NCBI GenBank assembly: GCA_015075405.1
Contig: JABTUK010000002.1
Span: forward strand, 1,054,001 to 1,118,000
Direction of reading: 5' to 3'
DNA length: 64,000 nucleotides
DNA from: Anaerolineales bacterium
GTDB lineage: Bacteria; Chloroflexota; Anaerolineae; 4572-78; J111
A program made the position numbers and the translations under genes. Shown here one piece after another: positions 19,001 to 27,438 of the stretch. Below the pieces are notes generated by a model. The model searched no databases, was not told the origin of the DNA, and worked only from the letters and a program-made list of their open reading frames with translations. Position 1 is the first letter of the stretch; each line of letters opens with the position of its first letter.

Positions 19001-21241
19001 CATCCGGCCATCGGCGCTGTAAATTTGTACCGGCAGCAACGGCTGGTCAAACACGGCCCGGAAGCGCAGTTCGGCCCGGCGCAGGGCGTCTTCGATCTGG
19101 CGGCGCTCGGTGACGTCGCGGACGTTACTGATGATGTTGCCGTTGGGCAGGGCGCGGCCTTTGCCTTCAATGACCCGCCAGGATCCGTCTTTGTGGCGTA
19201 CCCTAATTTCGGTGGAGCTAACCTTACCGGGATTGGCCAGGAGCCGGACGATACTGGTGTGAGCGATAGGCAGATCATCTGGATGAATGAGGGGTAGGAA
19301 TGGCTGGCCCAGGAGTTGCTCTGCTGTCCAGCCCCAGATATGCTCATAGGCCGGGCTGATGTAGACAAAGTTGCCTTCCGGGTTGGTCACAGCGATGCCA
19401 TCAGAGGCGTTTTCGATGAGCGAGCGGAAATAGTCTTCGCTGGCCCGTAATTTCTGCTCCAGTTCTTTGCGCTCGGTCACATCGCGATAGTTGCCAACCA
19501 GTTCACCGTTTAGCAGCACTTTGACCGCTGTTTCCAATGTGCGCCACGAGCCGTCTTTGTGGCGGGCGCGAAACTCGAAGGTCAACACCTGGCCGGGTTG
19601 CTCATACGCGCTGGCAAGCGTAGAGGTTAACGCCGTCAGATCATCCGGGTGAATAAACGGTGTAAAATTCTGGCCGACGAGTTCCTCGGGGGCGTAGCCA
19701 ATGATCCGTTCTATAGATGGGCTTTCATAGACGATAACCCCTTCACGGTTCATAATGGCAATCCCATCGGTGGCGTTTTCGATGAGGGAGCGGAAATATT
19801 CCTCACTGGCCCGCACTTGCTCTTCGGCCTGCTGGCGAGCCAGCTCAGCTCCGGCGCGGGCGGCAAAGATTTTGAGGATGGGGTTGTCGCGCAGCGTTTC
19901 GCTCATGGGCCGGTCATCCATGACGACCAGGTGGCCCAACACCTGCCCGGCGGCGTTCAACAGAGGCGCGCCCAGATAACTCTGGACCCCCATTTCGGCC
20001 AGGTCGAGGTCTTGGGGAAAGCGCCGCTGGACATCCTGAAACAGGCACATCTCGCTCTGCTGAATCACACATTCGCAGGGCGTATCGGCCAATTCGTATT
20101 CTTCGTTCTCGGCAAAACCATCGCCGGCCCAATAGGCCAACATATGCACCATCGGGGCCGGCTCAGGACTAAACTGAGTCACAAAGGCGTAACGGACCTG
20201 TAAGGCGGCAGCCAGGTGTTTCACCAGCGACCGGAAGAAGTCATCGCCGGTCACAGCCGCCGTGCCTTCGGCCACCGCTTGCATGGCCGCTTCCAGTTGC
20301 CGTCGCTCGGTCACATCGCGGGAATTGGTGACAAAGTTGCCGTTAGGCAGGCGTTTGCTCACGCTTTCCATTACTCGCCACGAGCCATCTTTGTGCCGGA
20401 TACGGATATCTGAGGTAGCAACCCGGTCTGCGTTTTCAAAAATACAGGCAATATCGTGTTGAGTTTGGGCTAGATCGTCGGGGTGAACGATAGTAGCGGA
20501 GGGTCGGCCAATAAGCTCTGCGGGGGTGTAGCCCAGGAGCCGTTGGATGGAGGGACCAACGTAAATAATAATGCCTTCAGGATTGGTAATGGAAACCGCG
20601 TCGCTGGCGTTTTCGATGAGCGAGCGGAAAAGTTCTTCGCTGGCGTGGAGTTTCGCCTGGGCCTGCTGCCGTTCTAATTCGGCCCCGGCGCGGGCCGCAA
20701 AAATCTTGAGGATTGCTTCGCGCTGCGTTTCATCGCGCATCGGTTCGTTATCGAGCACGGCGATGTGGCCCAACACCTGACCGCTTGAGCCAATCAGGGG
20801 CATGCCGATATAACTTTCCGCGCCCAGGTTGACCAGGTCCAAATCGTGCGGGAAGCGGGCCTGAACCTCGGTGGGGTAGTAGCAGACCTGGCCGGCAATG
20901 ACCCCTTCGCAGGGCGTCCCGGCCAGGGCATATTCGATGTTGGGCACGATGGCCCCGTTGCTCCAGAAGGCCAGGGTGCGCACCCGCTCGGCCGGGGCGC
21001 CGATGGTTTCAGCAACGAAGGCGTGGCGCACCCCCAGGCCGGTGGCCAGATGTTGGACCAGGGCGCGGAAAAAGTCGTCGCCGGTGGCCGAGGCCGTACC
21101 TTCGACGATGGCTTGCAGCGCATTTTCGATGTGGCGGCGCTCGGTCATGTCACGATTATCAGCGACTGGGCCGCCTTGATTGACTAGCATGGGCGACAAG
21201 TTTTCATGGGGTTGGTTTAGGGAAAGAGAAAGTTTGGTCAT
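16100..21241 (-). CDS. Giant hybrid histidine kinase: 2 GAF, 6 PAS, HisKA, HATPase, 2 REC
   Basis: 1713 aa, no membrane segment, so a cytoplasmic sensor. Order (approximate residues): GAF-like 40-195; PAS 205-315; second GAF-like 320-475; PAS at 485, 605, 735, 885 and 1010, most followed by a PAC motif (RHKDGSWR...NVRDVTERR). HisKA follows with the phosphorylated His1149 in [20 protein letters not shown]. HATPase runs to 1385 ([20 protein letters not shown]). REC1 is about 1420-1540 ([15 protein letters not shown]) and REC2 1575-1690 ([15 protein letters not shown]). The two GAF/PAS blocks are near-duplicates, indicating internal amplification. Two non-family low-complexity islands are encoded by palindromic repeats (see 16996-17081 and 17301-17381). 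The tail ([19 protein letters not shown]) is unassigned. REC and REC-cyclase genes follow directly. Confidence 0.93.
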   Translation of the reverse strand: MTKLSLSLNQPHENLSPMLVNQGGPVADNRDMTERRHIENALQAIVEGTASATGDDFFRALVQHLATGLGVRHAFVAETIGAPAERVRTLAFWSNGAIVPNIEYALAGTPCEGVIAGQVCYYPTEVQARFPHDLDLVNLGAESYIGMPLIGSSGQVLGHIAVLDNEPMRDETQREAILKIFAARAGAELERQQAQAKLHASEELFRSLIENASDAVSITNPEGIIIYVGPSIQRLLGYTPAELIGRPSATIVHPDDLAQTQHDIACIFENADRVATSDIRIRHKDGSWRVMESVSKRLPNGNFVTNSRDVTERRQLEAAMQAVAEGTAAVTGDDFFRSLVKHLAAALQVRYAFVTQFSPEPAPMVHMLAYWAGDGFAENEEYELADTPCECVIQQSEMCLFQDVQRRFPQDLDLAEMGVQSYLGAPLLNAAGQVLGHLVVMDDRPMSETLRDNPILKIFAARAGAELARQQAEEQVRASEEYFRSLIENATDGIAIMNREGVIVYESPSIERIIGYAPEELVGQNFTPFIHPDDLTALTSTLASAYEQPGQVLTFEFRARHKDGSWRTLETAVKVLLNGELVGNYRDVTERKELEQKLRASEDYFRSLIENASDGIAVTNPEGNFVYISPAYEHIWGWTAEQLLGQPFLPLIHPDDLPIAHTSIVRLLANPGKVSSTEIRVRHKDGSWRVIEGKGRALPNGNIISNVRDVTERRQIEDALRRAELRFRAVFDQPLLPVQIYSADGRMRTYNEATREMFGLSPEFMAAFAAEYNILADSQAQVMGTRPYIERAFAGQATIFPPIQYTFAEGRSAWFQVFMYPVKDNSGAVQEVVSIARDITAQQESEEVLRRLNEDLEDRVTERSAQLEAAFAERTRLAEILEATSDLVAFATLDGKPLYINRAGRRMIGFSDDFDVTSVTFADFYPPEVLETFITVGFPTALREGTWSSEVAIKHCEDGRLIPVSMVGIAHFGPDGSPSHLSAIMRDISQQKQAEAELQAALAESRRLAAIIEAMPDYVGIADLQGNSLYVNQAGRRMMGKPPKDETPWNVINCYPPEELPRLQGMFEAMQHGELWSGETALLHRDGHRIPADHIVFPLRNTAGQIESYAAVIRDITERKRAETELQQAKESAEAANRAKSTFLANMSHELRTPLTAIIGYTELIQEDAEELGYTDLAPKLGRIHASGTHLLAVINDILDFSKIEAGKMELYLENFEVASLINDLLVTAQPLVEKKGNRLQLHCAADLGAMQADSTRLRQVLLNLLSNAAKFTEGGTISLTVEKETTNSRGAEERRGRGEIISPAPLPPRTPAVIFRVSDSGIGMTPEQVEHLFEAFSQADSSTTKKYGGTGLGLAISRRFCQMMGGDITVESEVGRGSAFTVRLPVDGRGAAEQGSRGGGDFEISPLPPSPSVPLHLSGTVLVIDDDPAVRDLLSNYLGKEGFRVKTAPTTEEGLRLARVEQPDVITLDVLMPDKCLDGWAALAALKADPGLANIPVIMVTIVDDKNKGFALGATDYLTKPIDRERLITLVNKYRREPESSAQGAAAGGHETLFAEPFPQKEGETGAILVVEDDPAIREMLRGVLEQEGSRVVEAGDGRAALEQVAAGRPGLILLDLMLPEMDGFEFITILRQNPAWQSIPVVVVTAKDLTPEDRRRLNGSIEQILQKGTTEATRPGLLRQVRDLVQAHRQQPGLDRDPVTNWIQTRQNSIK
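16996..17081. repeat. In-frame palindromic GGGGAGCA-type island (kinase linker)
   Basis: GGAACAGAGGGGCTGGGGGG and TAGGGGAG, then CCCCTGCTCCCCTGCTCCGC and CTCCCCTACC inverted. It encodes roughly residues 1387-1415 between HATPase and REC1 ([20 protein letters not shown]) without breaking the frame. Confidence 0.9.
17301..17381. repeat. In-frame palindromic island inside the HATPase domain
   Basis: ACAGCAGGGGTGCGTGGGGG and CAGGGGTGCAGGGGAG, then the inverted CTGCTCCCCTGCTGT. It encodes about residues 1287-1313 ([20 protein letters not shown]) between two beta strands of the ATPase (LTVEKE and [13 protein letters not shown]). Confidence 0.9.
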
Positions 21242-21508
21242 GCGTTTCCACTCCTGTCCGGCCAGGCGCCGGAATGATTTTGCTCGGCTGAGTGATGATT
21301 AGTCTCTCAACTCAGATGATCGTTTCAAATCAAAAGGGGAGATGCCATAATTTTAAGAATCAGACCGGCTATCCCGGCGATCTGTCTTGAGGCATGCCAG
21401 GAGGCCGGCCACCAGCGCGAGAGCCAGGCAGATTGCCCGCCAGCTCGTGGCGCTGGAACCCAATCCTGCCCTACCGGCCAAAAAGGGTGCAGTTTTCAAG
21501 AGGTTTTC
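21242..21508. other. No recognisable gene
   Basis: 267 bp upstream of the hybrid kinase. It presumably contains the kinase promoter; I see no coding sequence or strong hairpin. 21395-21500 has weak open frames on the plus strand without family similarity. Confidence 0.5.
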
Positions 21509-21845
21509 TGGGGCGAGCAGCGAGCCAAAGTTGCCGTCGCGGCGATGGTTTTTGGGCAGTTGACGATGGTGCTGGTGATGACGATTACGCCGGTCCATAT
21601 GCACCATCACCATCACGAAATTACGGCTATTTCCTGGTCATTATGGCCCATACGCTGGGCATGTTCGGCCTGTCGTTCCCGGTCGGCTGGCTGGTGGACC
21701 GGCTGGGGCGAACCAAAATGATCCTGAGCGGCAGCCTAATTTTGATGGCGGCCTGTTTATTGGCTCCGCTTTCGGCTGAAGTATGCTGGCTGATCGTCGC
21801 CTTGTTTTTGTTGGGCCTGGGTTGGAACTGCTTCAATTCATCAAG
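21509..21845 (+). pseudogene. Remnant of an MFS transporter, frameshifted
   Basis: Frame 1 reads WGEQRAKVAVAAMVFGQLTM, then VLVMTITPVHMHHHHHEITA. After a shift near 21627 a second frame continues as LVIMAHTLGMFGLSFPVGWL and VDRLGRTKMILSG, with a following helix. This is the middle of a 12-TM MFS carrier (TPxHMHHH and DRLGR motifs). Both ends of the gene are missing and the remnant ends near FLLGLGWNCFNSS. It is not functional. Confidence 0.75.
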
Positions 21846-21941
21846 AGGTTATAGCTATCCTCTGATAAAATACTTAAAAACTCGAGAGGTCTATCGAGGG
21901 TACGAGTGCATTAAAGCGTGATTGCTGAAACTGGGTTAAAT

Positions 21942-22013
21942 TTGCCACGAATTAACACGAATTTCACTAATTTTTCCTCCTATTCGCGCCAATTTGTGTT
22001 AATTCGTGGCGAA
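21942..22013. repeat. Palindromic GCCACGAATT repeat, copy 2
   Basis: TTTGCCACGAATTAACACGA, spacer, TTTGTGTTAATTCGTGGCGA. Same family as 14493-14556. It lies between gene remnants. Confidence 0.85.
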
Positions 22014-22159
22014 CAATCTTGCCACCACGATTAACTGCGCTGCTACCCTATCGAGAGCTCCGCAAATATGGTATGGATTTAGCCAATTTGCCTCCGCATT
22101 ATCTTCAGTTTGAATATTACAAAAAAATACAGAAATTGATTCAAGAGAAGGGACCATAA
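22014..22159 (+). pseudogene. Possible C-terminal remnant of an unknown gene
   Basis: One frame is open from the repeat edge and reads LPYRELRKYGMDLANLPPHY, then LQFEYYKKIQKLIQEKGP, stop at 22157-22159. It looks coding (charged, helical) but I do not recognise it. A REC fragment starts 4 bp later, as in an operon. No start is visible because the upstream part is replaced by a repeat. Confidence 0.35.
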
Positions 22160-22163
22160 AGTT

Positions 22164-22325
22164 ATGAAGAAAAGTACTCCCAGAATTCTGGTAGTAGCAG
22201 AAGATGATGATGAGATAGAAGAGCTTTACAAAAGTGCATTTAAGGATGGGGGATATCATCCTCAAGTATATAAAACCTTAACAAGCCTACTCGAGGAAAC
22301 ATTCTTCTCTCTTAGTTTGAGATAA
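22164..22325 (+). pseudogene. Truncated response-regulator receiver fragment
   Basis: 53 codons: MKKSTPRILVVAEDDDEIEE, then LYKSAFKDGGYHPQVYKTLT. The acidic pocket after the first strand and helix 1 match a REC domain. The frame ends before the phospho-acceptor Asp strand, so it cannot function as a receiver. A perfect terminator overlaps its stop. Confidence 0.65.
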
Positions 22326-22352
22326 AGCGCCTCATTACTGAGGCGCTTTTTT
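22324..22352 (+). terminator. Intrinsic terminator
   Basis: AAAGCGCCTCA-TTAC-TGAGGCGCTTT with a T tail. The 11-bp stem is perfect and directly follows the REC fragment. Confidence 0.85.
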
Positions 22353-22354
22353 GA

Positions 22355-23265
22355 TTGAATTTGGCGGGCAAAGTCCTGGTCAAAAATAATAAAGGCTTTG
22401 GCGCGCTCAAAACCGGAGCCAAAGCCTTGCGAGACATCGGCCAGGCCGGGCTGAGCCAGGTAGACGAACTGGCCCAAACCGTCAGCCGGTTCGGTCGCAA
22501 CGCCGGCCAGGTGGCCGACGAGGTCGCTGCGGCGGCGGTGGATGCCGGTCGGCTGGCCGACAATGCCGACGAAGCGGCGCTCTCGCTGAGCCGGATGGAC
22601 GAGCTAATGGGCGAGCAGCGGGTGTTCAGCCAGGTCGAGACGCGAGCGGCATTTTCCGGCGGTGCTGATGGCGCTTTGAGTAATAGACTGAACCCTGGCT
22701 GCCCGGGCAACTCCTTCACCGCCGGCACGCCGGTCGAGACCGAAGCAGGCCAAAAGCCCATTGAAGAAATCAAAGTAGGCGACAAAGTCCTGGCCGAAGA
22801 CCCGGAGACCGGCGAGCAGGGCTACTTTGAAGTCGTGGCCTTGACCAACCACCCCACCGATGAAATTCTGAAGGTGATGGTCGAGGCTGAGACTGAGCAG
22901 GGGAGCAGGGGAGCAGGGGAGCGATAGCATCAGGCTTGACTCCACTGCCGGGAACGGTGATAATGAACAAGCACAACTGAATAGCGGGGCTGGCGATGAG
23001 CACCGGCCAACCTTCCAACCTTCCAACCTTCCAACCCTCCACCTCACCCCCGACCACCCCATTTACGTCGAAGGGAAAGGCTGGCTGTGGGCTGAAAACC
23101 CTTCGACAAGCTCAGGACAAGTCTGGCCGTTGGCGATAGACTGCGCCGCTCGGATGGCGGCTGGGCCAAAGTATTAGCCGTTGAACGGGTCAGGCTCGAT
23201 GAGCCGGAGCCGGTTTACAACTTCACGGTCAAAGGGCCGCACACCTACTTCGTGTTGGAATTACA
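22355..23265 (+). pseudogene. Hint (pre-toxin intein-like) domain remnant, copy 1
   Basis: The first frame (TTG at 22355, immediately after an in-frame TGA) reads helical repeats (AGQVADEVAAAAVDAGRLAD). The Hint core CPGNSFTAGTPVETEAGQKP follows, then IEEIKVGDKVLAEDPETGEQ. It is then interrupted by a GGAGCAGGG tandem repeat and stop at 22927. Further frames contain DHPIYVEGKGWLWAEN and, after a CTTCGACAAGCTCAGGACAA insert, VGDRLRRSDGGWAKVLAVER and VYNFTVKGPHTYFVLE, the Hint C-terminal half. Such domains sit before the toxin tip in Rhs/polymorphic-toxin proteins. Both the repeat and the insert break the frame. Confidence 0.75.
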
Positions 23266-23611
23266 GAGGCAAATACTGTATCTGATTTTCAAATTCTTCG
23301 CTTGAACAACAGGTCATCACCGTCAGCAAATCCTCAATCGCTTTACCTATAGACAGAGATTGCGGTACTTCGATAAGACCGGCTATGGTCTGACCCGCCG
23401 TGATGCGTTTATACGCATAGTGGGTCATCGTGCTAACATCGTGGGTCAGCAAAATGCGCTGCTGCTGATAAGCCCACTCCAGGATGGTCGGGTCATCGGC
23501 TCCACTCAAAGGAGTATCTTGAATCCGTACCAGATCTACCTCAGACTGGCGGCGGAGTAGACCGCGTAAAATTCGATTATCAAAATCTTCATCGGCCACA
23601 AACTTAATCAC
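23261..23611 (-). CDS. DUF5615 PIN-like toxin candidate
   Basis: 116 aa. FVADEDFDNRILRGLLRR, DTPLSGADDPTILEWAYQQQ, RILLTHDVSTMTHYAYKRI and a C-terminal IQYLPL match the DUF5615 family. This is a PIN-like fold with conserved acidic residues (D8/E9, D at LTHD), thought to act as an RNase. Its ATG overlaps the 3' end of the DUF433 gene by 8 bp. That order (DUF433 antitoxin, then DUF5615 toxin) is the recognised module. It abuts the end of Hint remnant 1. Confidence 0.85.
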   Translation of the reverse strand: MIKFVADEDFDNRILRGLLRRQSEVDLVRIQDTPLSGADDPTILEWAYQQQRILLTHDVSTMTHYAYKRITAGQTIAGLIEVPQSLSIGKAIEDLLTVMTCCSSEEFENQIQYLPL

Positions 23612-23951
23612 CGCTCACCTGGTCTTGTTGGCGGCGACGCGCCAGCAAACGTGCCCGAAAAGCCTGATATTCCGGTTTTTGTTCAATTTCTGCCCGGGCC
23701 CTGCCGGCCGCGTCGGCTCGCTGGCGCAGATACTCGTCCACAGCCTCGCGGTGGTTGAGATAATAAGCGAGGGTGGCATAAACATCGGCCAGACGTAAAA
23801 CCGGGTATTGGCTGACAATTTCCTCAGCCGTATAACCTTCATTGAAGGCGTAGATAACGGTATCCAGCCGGACACGGCTACCCCCCACGCGAATCACACC
23901 GTCAATATCTAGGTTCATGGGGATTGATTGAGCCTCAAGGGTCATTACCAT
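23604..23951 (-). CDS. DUF433 antitoxin
   Basis: About 115 aa from the start at 23951 (MVMTLEAQSIPMNLDIDGVI), preferred over 23999 because GAGAGGTGAG precedes it. The DUF433 core is VIRVGGSRVRLDTVIYAFNE, GYTAEEIVSQYPVLRLADVY and a trailing Arg-rich helix (ARLLARRRQQDQVSGD). It is a DNA-binding-like HTH antitoxin, overlapping its toxin gene by 8 bp and likely autoregulated. Confidence 0.85.
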   Translation of the reverse strand: MVMTLEAQSIPMNLDIDGVIRVGGSRVRLDTVIYAFNEGYTAEEIVSQYPVLRLADVYATLAYYLNHREAVDEYLRQRADAAGRARAEIEQKPEYQAFRARLLARRRQQDQVSGD

Positions 23952-24007
23952 CTTGCTCACCTCTCTGAAAATAGCTGATAGCGTGAAAAATTGTAGCATA
24001 AAATAGG

Positions 24008-24539
24008 ATGCCAGCCAACTCCTTCACCCCTGGAACTTCGAAGTCGTCGCCTTGACCAACCACCCCACCGACGAAATTCTGAAGGTAACGGTGGAGGCTG
24101 AGGCTGAGCAGGGGAGCAGAGGTGCAGGGGAGCAGGGGAGCGATAGCGTCACGCTTGACTCCAGCACCGAGAGCAGTGATAATGATCAAGCACAACTGAA
24201 TAGCGGGGCTGACGATGAGGACCGCCCAACCTTCCAACCCTCCAACCCTCCACATTACTCCCGCCCCCCCGTTTACGTCGAAGGGAAAGGTTGGCTGTGG
24301 GCCGAGAACCCTTCGACAAGCTCAGGACAAGTCTGGCTGTTGGGGATAGACTGCGCCGGTCGGATGAGGGTTGGGCCAAAGTATTAGCCGTTGAACGGGT
24401 CAGGCTGGCTGAGCCGGAGTTGGTTTACAACTTCACGGTCAAGGGGCCGCACACCTACTTCGTGTTGGAAGTCGGGGTGTTTCCCCCTAAATTAACAGTG
24501 GCTATCCGCTCGACCAGGGGTGTAACTACGGTCAGATAA
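24008..24539 (+). pseudogene. Hint domain remnant, copy 2
   Basis: Starts at ANSFTPGT, then jumps directly to FEVVALTNHPTDEILKV: the middle of the Hint N-terminal half present in copy 1 is deleted. A longer GGAGCAGGG tandem array keeps this frame open through LNSGADDEDRPTFQPSNPPH and VYVEGKGWLWAEN. The CTTCGACAAGCTCAGGACAA insert is at the same place as in copy 1, followed in another frame by VGDRLRRSDEGWAKVLAVER and VYNFTVKGPHTYFVLEVGVF. The shared insert shows the copies are duplicates. Confidence 0.75.
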
Positions 24540-24545
24540 ACCTTT

Positions 24546-24889
24546 TTACTTTTCATAATCAGCCAGGATTTGTTGTAACAAGGGTTTTAGTTGGGGTATC
24601 TCCAGCTTGACCGTATCCCACACTACCTCTAAATCAACCGTGTCGTAACCGTGAATGATACGGTCGCGCATTCCGGCCATCCGTTTCCAGGGAATATCAG
24701 GATATTGGTCGCGCAGGCTCAAAGGCAAACGTTTGGTGGCTTCGCCTATAATTTCTAAAGCTCTCACCACGGCAAAATTTATCCGAAAATCCTGCTCAAA
24801 TTGTTCATAAGTCACGCTCTCAAGTAAAATCTCCGCTTTTGCCAAGCATCAAGGATGTCTTCCACATAATCCAAAAACTCATTGCTCAT
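24546..24889 (-). pseudogene. hepT: HepT-type HEPN toxin (DUF86), frameshifted
   Basis: From the ATG at 24889 the frame reads MSNEFLDYVEDILDA and then shifts. The continuation AKAEILLESVTYEQFEQDFR and IIGEATKRLPLSLRDQYPDI carries the HEPN motif RDRIIHGYD (R-x4-6-H-x-Y). One missing base near 24846 accounts for the break; 344 + 1 nt gives exactly 115 codons. The gene may be inactive, may use the internal TTG at 24845, or may be an assembly error. The ATG overlaps the mntA stop as ATGA. The intact toxin is an RNase (HEPN dimer). Confidence 0.8.
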
Positions 24890-25185
24890 ATCGGTATCAT
24901 CTCACTTAAAATGCGTTGACCGATACGCTTTCTTAAATTCTTCTTAATCGCCACATCAACCTTCAAACCCAGCAACTCGCTCAAGTATAATTCAAGCCCA
25001 ATCAACCCCATCAAACCAATCCGGACTGGACGTTCCAACTCAATCAAAATATCTACATCACTGTCGGAACGTTGTTCACCCCGGGCGTAGGAGCCAAAAA
25101 TGCCCACTTCGGTAACGCTATATTCTTTAGCCAGGTAGGGCTTTTGAGTTTGGAGAATTTGCTTAATCTCACTCAAGGTTTTCAT
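24886..25185 (-). CDS. mntA: MntA-type minimal nucleotidyltransferase antitoxin
   Basis: 99 aa. GIFGSYARGEQRSDSDVDIL (GS-x9-D-x-D with Asp43 and Asp45) is the catalytic motif of MNT-fold nucleotidyltransferases. Known MntA proteins AMPylate the Tyr of the HEPN partner. It precedes hepT with ATGA overlap. The IS end lies only 10 bp upstream of the ATG, so the native promoter and probably the ribosome site have been displaced. Confidence 0.85.
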   Translation of the reverse strand: MKTLSEIKQILQTQKPYLAKEYSVTEVGIFGSYARGEQRSDSDVDILIELERPVRIGLMGLIGLELYLSELLGLKVDVAIKKNLRKRIGQRILSEMIPI

Positions 25186-25195
25186 AGTAGGTTCC

Positions 25196-26842
25196 GGGAT
25201 GGTTCAATTACGGGCTGAAATAGGTTGACACTTTTGGTACCTTAAAAAATAAATTAGACTGGCTGGGTGGCCGCCCTGGGCGGGAACAGTTGGTCCAACA
25301 CCTCCGCCAGAGAAGGGGCATCCGGCACACCGGCCAACTCCAGAGGGCTGTGGTCGGCTCGCTTGCCCCGTTCAAACTCGTGGTGGTTCCAGAAGAGTTG
25401 GAGCAGCGGCAGTAACCACTGGGGCATCCCCCGGTGAACCTGTAAATGGGGACGCAGCCAACTGTGCAAAGACTCAGCCAAGCTGGAGGAGCGATGGAAC
25501 AGGCCCAGGGTCTCCCAGACAACTGGCACGACGGAGCGCAGGGTCTCTGAGAAGTCCGTCTCGAAGTTCAAAGCCAAGGTGTGACGATGCTGCCAGGTCC
25601 ACAGGACAAACGCTTGGGTGTCAGCAGCCACGTTCTTAAGCACGGGAGCCAGTTGTTGCTCCAGCCACTCCAAGGGAGCCAGCAGTTCGGGTAGCTTCTG
25701 CTGGAGATCGTCGGCGAAGGCCGTAATATCAGCCTGGCCCAGTTCCTTGAGCAGGCCGACGGCCGTTTCCAGCGTAGCTTTGGTTTTGACCGCTGAGACG
25801 AGGTGATGGGTGGGGGTGAGGGGTTCCAAAGCGTGACGAACTTCAGCCAGCAGCCAAGACCAGGAGTCGAAGGTCACAATGGCCTGGGCTTCCTCGACCT
25901 GAGCCTGAGGCAAGGGCACCTTGATCTTGAGCCGACGACCACAGCGACGCCGGAGTCCGCGTGCTTCCAGATCAGCTCGGCGGGCTCGTTCGGTCGTCTC
26001 TATGGCTCGGTAGGCGGCTCCTTCCAGTCGCCGGGTCAGGCGTTGGGCCTCTTGCAGGAGGTGAAACAGGTCGGGCCGCAAGGGCACCGCCAGTTTGGCT
26101 TCCCGCACCCCAGCCCGTAGCCCAGTCCCACCGTCACAGGCCAGATCTTGGAACTGGATACCGCGTTCGACCAAATCCAGGTAGGTCAGCCCCCAGGTCG
26201 TTCCATCGCGGGACGCCGCCGGGGTCAGGTTCAGCACCAGGAACGAGCGCCCGTCCACCAAGGTCAGGCACGGTTTCCGTCCTTGGAAGATTTCGTCCGC
26301 CTCACCCAGGATCGGCAGCGGCACGGTCAGGGCCAGGTTGTAGGCCCTAGCCTGGGCCCCCGCCCCAGTCAGCGTCTGGCTGACGTAGCCCACCGAACGG
26401 CTGACGCCCAGGATCAGGTTCAGGCCCAACCGGATGTCACGCACACTTCCCGTCAGCATGGGTAGGAGCGCAATCGTGCGGTCGATGAACCCCTTGTCCA
26501 CTGTGAGGCGGGTCACCTGCGCCGGCCGACCGGCCTCGCCAGCTTGCAAGGCTGCGACGATGGCCTCCCACGCCCCCTTGCGAAGCTCGTACAATCTCGC
26601 GCGAGAGATCCCATACAAGCGGGCCAGTTCGGAAACCAGCCCCCATGGGCGATCAGGCCAAGATACGAGCATCTGCAACACCGCCTCCGTCCGTTGCTCC
26701 AGGGTAAATTCGGGAACACGATACGCTGCCATCAGAACCTCCTGTCAACATGGAGTACCGCTGGCTTCTATCATCCCCGAATCGGTCGCTGAAGGCAAGT
26801 CTGTGAAATTGTTAATGTGTCAACTTATTTTTGAACCATCCC
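25196..26842 (-). mobile_element. Insertion sequence, copy A (1647 bp)
   Basis: Bounded by GGGATGGTTCA at 25196 and its complement ending at 26842. Target duplication is TAGGTTCC at 25188-25195 and 26843-26850, perfect 8 bp. The 3' end has an extra ATTACGGGCT inserted between GGGATGGTTCA and GAAATAGGTTGACAC; the transposase-proximal end lacks it (GGGATGGTTCA-AAAATAAGTTGACAC). It encodes one 492-aa transposase. It is related to, but clearly diverged from, copies B and C. Confidence 0.95.
25254..26732 (-). CDS. DDE-type transposase of IS copy A (DUF6399-like)
   Basis: 492 aa, intact. The N-terminal HTH (LVSELARLYGISRARLYELR) would bind the ends. The core has GEADEIFQGRKPCLTLVDGR and FQDLACDGGTGLRAGVREA (candidate first and second Asp). 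FHRSSSLAESLHSWLRPHLQ is a candidate third acidic residue in the SSSLxE motif, with a C-terminal LFWNHHEFERGKR. The C-terminal part resembles DUF6399. Catalytic assignments are inferred from spacing. An 8-bp target duplication fits a DDE cut-and-paste or copy-out enzyme. Confidence 0.85.
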   Translation of the reverse strand: MAAYRVPEFTLEQRTEAVLQMLVSWPDRPWGLVSELARLYGISRARLYELRKGAWEAIVAALQAGEAGRPAQVTRLTVDKGFIDRTIALLPMLTGSVRDIRLGLNLILGVSRSVGYVSQTLTGAGAQARAYNLALTVPLPILGEADEIFQGRKPCLTLVDGRSFLVLNLTPAASRDGTTWGLTYLDLVERGIQFQDLACDGGTGLRAGVREAKLAVPLRPDLFHLLQEAQRLTRRLEGAAYRAIETTERARRADLEARGLRRRCGRRLKIKVPLPQAQVEEAQAIVTFDSWSWLLAEVRHALEPLTPTHHLVSAVKTKATLETAVGLLKELGQADITAFADDLQQKLPELLAPLEWLEQQLAPVLKNVAADTQAFVLWTWQHRHTLALNFETDFSETLRSVVPVVWETLGLFHRSSSLAESLHSWLRPHLQVHRGMPQWLLPLLQLFWNHHEFERGKRADHSPLELAGVPDAPSLAEVLDQLFPPRAATQPV

Positions 26843-26877
26843 TAGGTTCCTCTCGCTATTGTAGCATAAAGCAAACG

Positions 26878-26925
26878 GCCCGTCGAAACCGGCGAACAGG
26901 GTTACTTTGAAGTCGTGGCTTGATT
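26878..26925 (+). pseudogene. Hint domain remnant, copy 3 (short)
   Basis: Encodes ETGEQGYFEVVA then TGA, the same stretch as in Hint copy 1 (residues after KVLAEDP). It is preceded by ATTGTAGCATAAA, also present just before copy 2. It shows the Hint sequence once extended across the present IS A position. Confidence 0.65.
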
Positions 26926-26936
26926 ATACAATTTAT

Positions 26937-27434
26937 TCAGTGATTCGCCCATTCGCTAACCGATGTTACCTCCCCCTCCGTCACCCGCAGCAATTCAGCG
27001 ACCGTCAGACGCATCATCGCATCAATATCCCCGCCCCCGCCAAAGATGACTTGAAACCCGGTGATAGCCTGGTCAACCAGGGTGCGCAGCTTGCGCCGGT
27101 GTCCAAAGGGCGGCATGCTGCCGACAACGTAGCCGGTAATCTCAAGCGCCTGCTCGGCGCTGGCAAATTTCACCTGCTTTTTGCCGACGCCCAGCCGGTC
27201 GGCTACTTTGCGCCGGTCTACTTTAGCCAGACCGTTATTGATCACCAGCAACGGCTCCTCATAAACCAAAAACACCAGCGATTTGATAATCTGCTCCGGC
27301 TCGACCCCCAACGCCCGCGCCGCGTCGGGCACGGTCGGCGTATGTTCAGCCATGGATAGAATGGTGGCTTCAATGTTTTGAGCTTCGATAAAGTGCTGCA
27401 AATCGGCGCTGGTTAAGAAAATTTGATTCTCCAC
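26937..27434 (-). CDS. YbaK/EbsC-type aminoacyl-tRNA deacylase
   Basis: 165 aa. VPDAARALGVEPEQIIKSLV with the conserved Lys, LVINNGLAKVDRRKVADRLG, ITGYVVGSMPPFGHRRKL (GxxPPFG) and VIFGGGGDIDAMMRLTVAEL define the YbaK/ProX editing domain. It hydrolyses mischarged Cys/Ala-tRNA(Pro)-type products as a free-standing enzyme. It directly follows Hint remnant 3, convergent to it, and may be a bystander. It lies 4 bp from the downstream end of the mazF-like gene and is probably co-transcribed with it. Confidence 0.9.
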   Translation of the reverse strand: MENQIFLTSADLQHFIEAQNIEATILSMAEHTPTVPDAARALGVEPEQIIKSLVFLVYEEPLLVINNGLAKVDRRKVADRLGVGKKQVKFASAEQALEITGYVVGSMPPFGHRRKLRTLVDQAITGFQVIFGGGGDIDAMMRLTVAELLRVTEGEVTSVSEWANH

Positions 27435-27438
27435 TGGC

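Noticed and set aside
21394..21921. A 175-aa gene on the plus strand
   Set aside because: Only the middle is MFS-like and the frame there is shifted relative to the upstream MFS remnant; treated as a pseudogene.
22990..23045. CRISPR array, because of the regular CCAACCTT repeats
   Set aside because: Units are 8 bp in direct tandem with no spacers; no cas genes in the window.
22770..23062. Minus-strand small proteins over the tandem repeats
   Set aside because: Composition comes from the CCAACCTT and CCCCTGCTCC repeats, opposite the Hint remnant.
25803..26465. Overlapping frames opposite the IS A transposase
   Set aside because: Antisense to an intact 492-aa transposase conserved in copy C.
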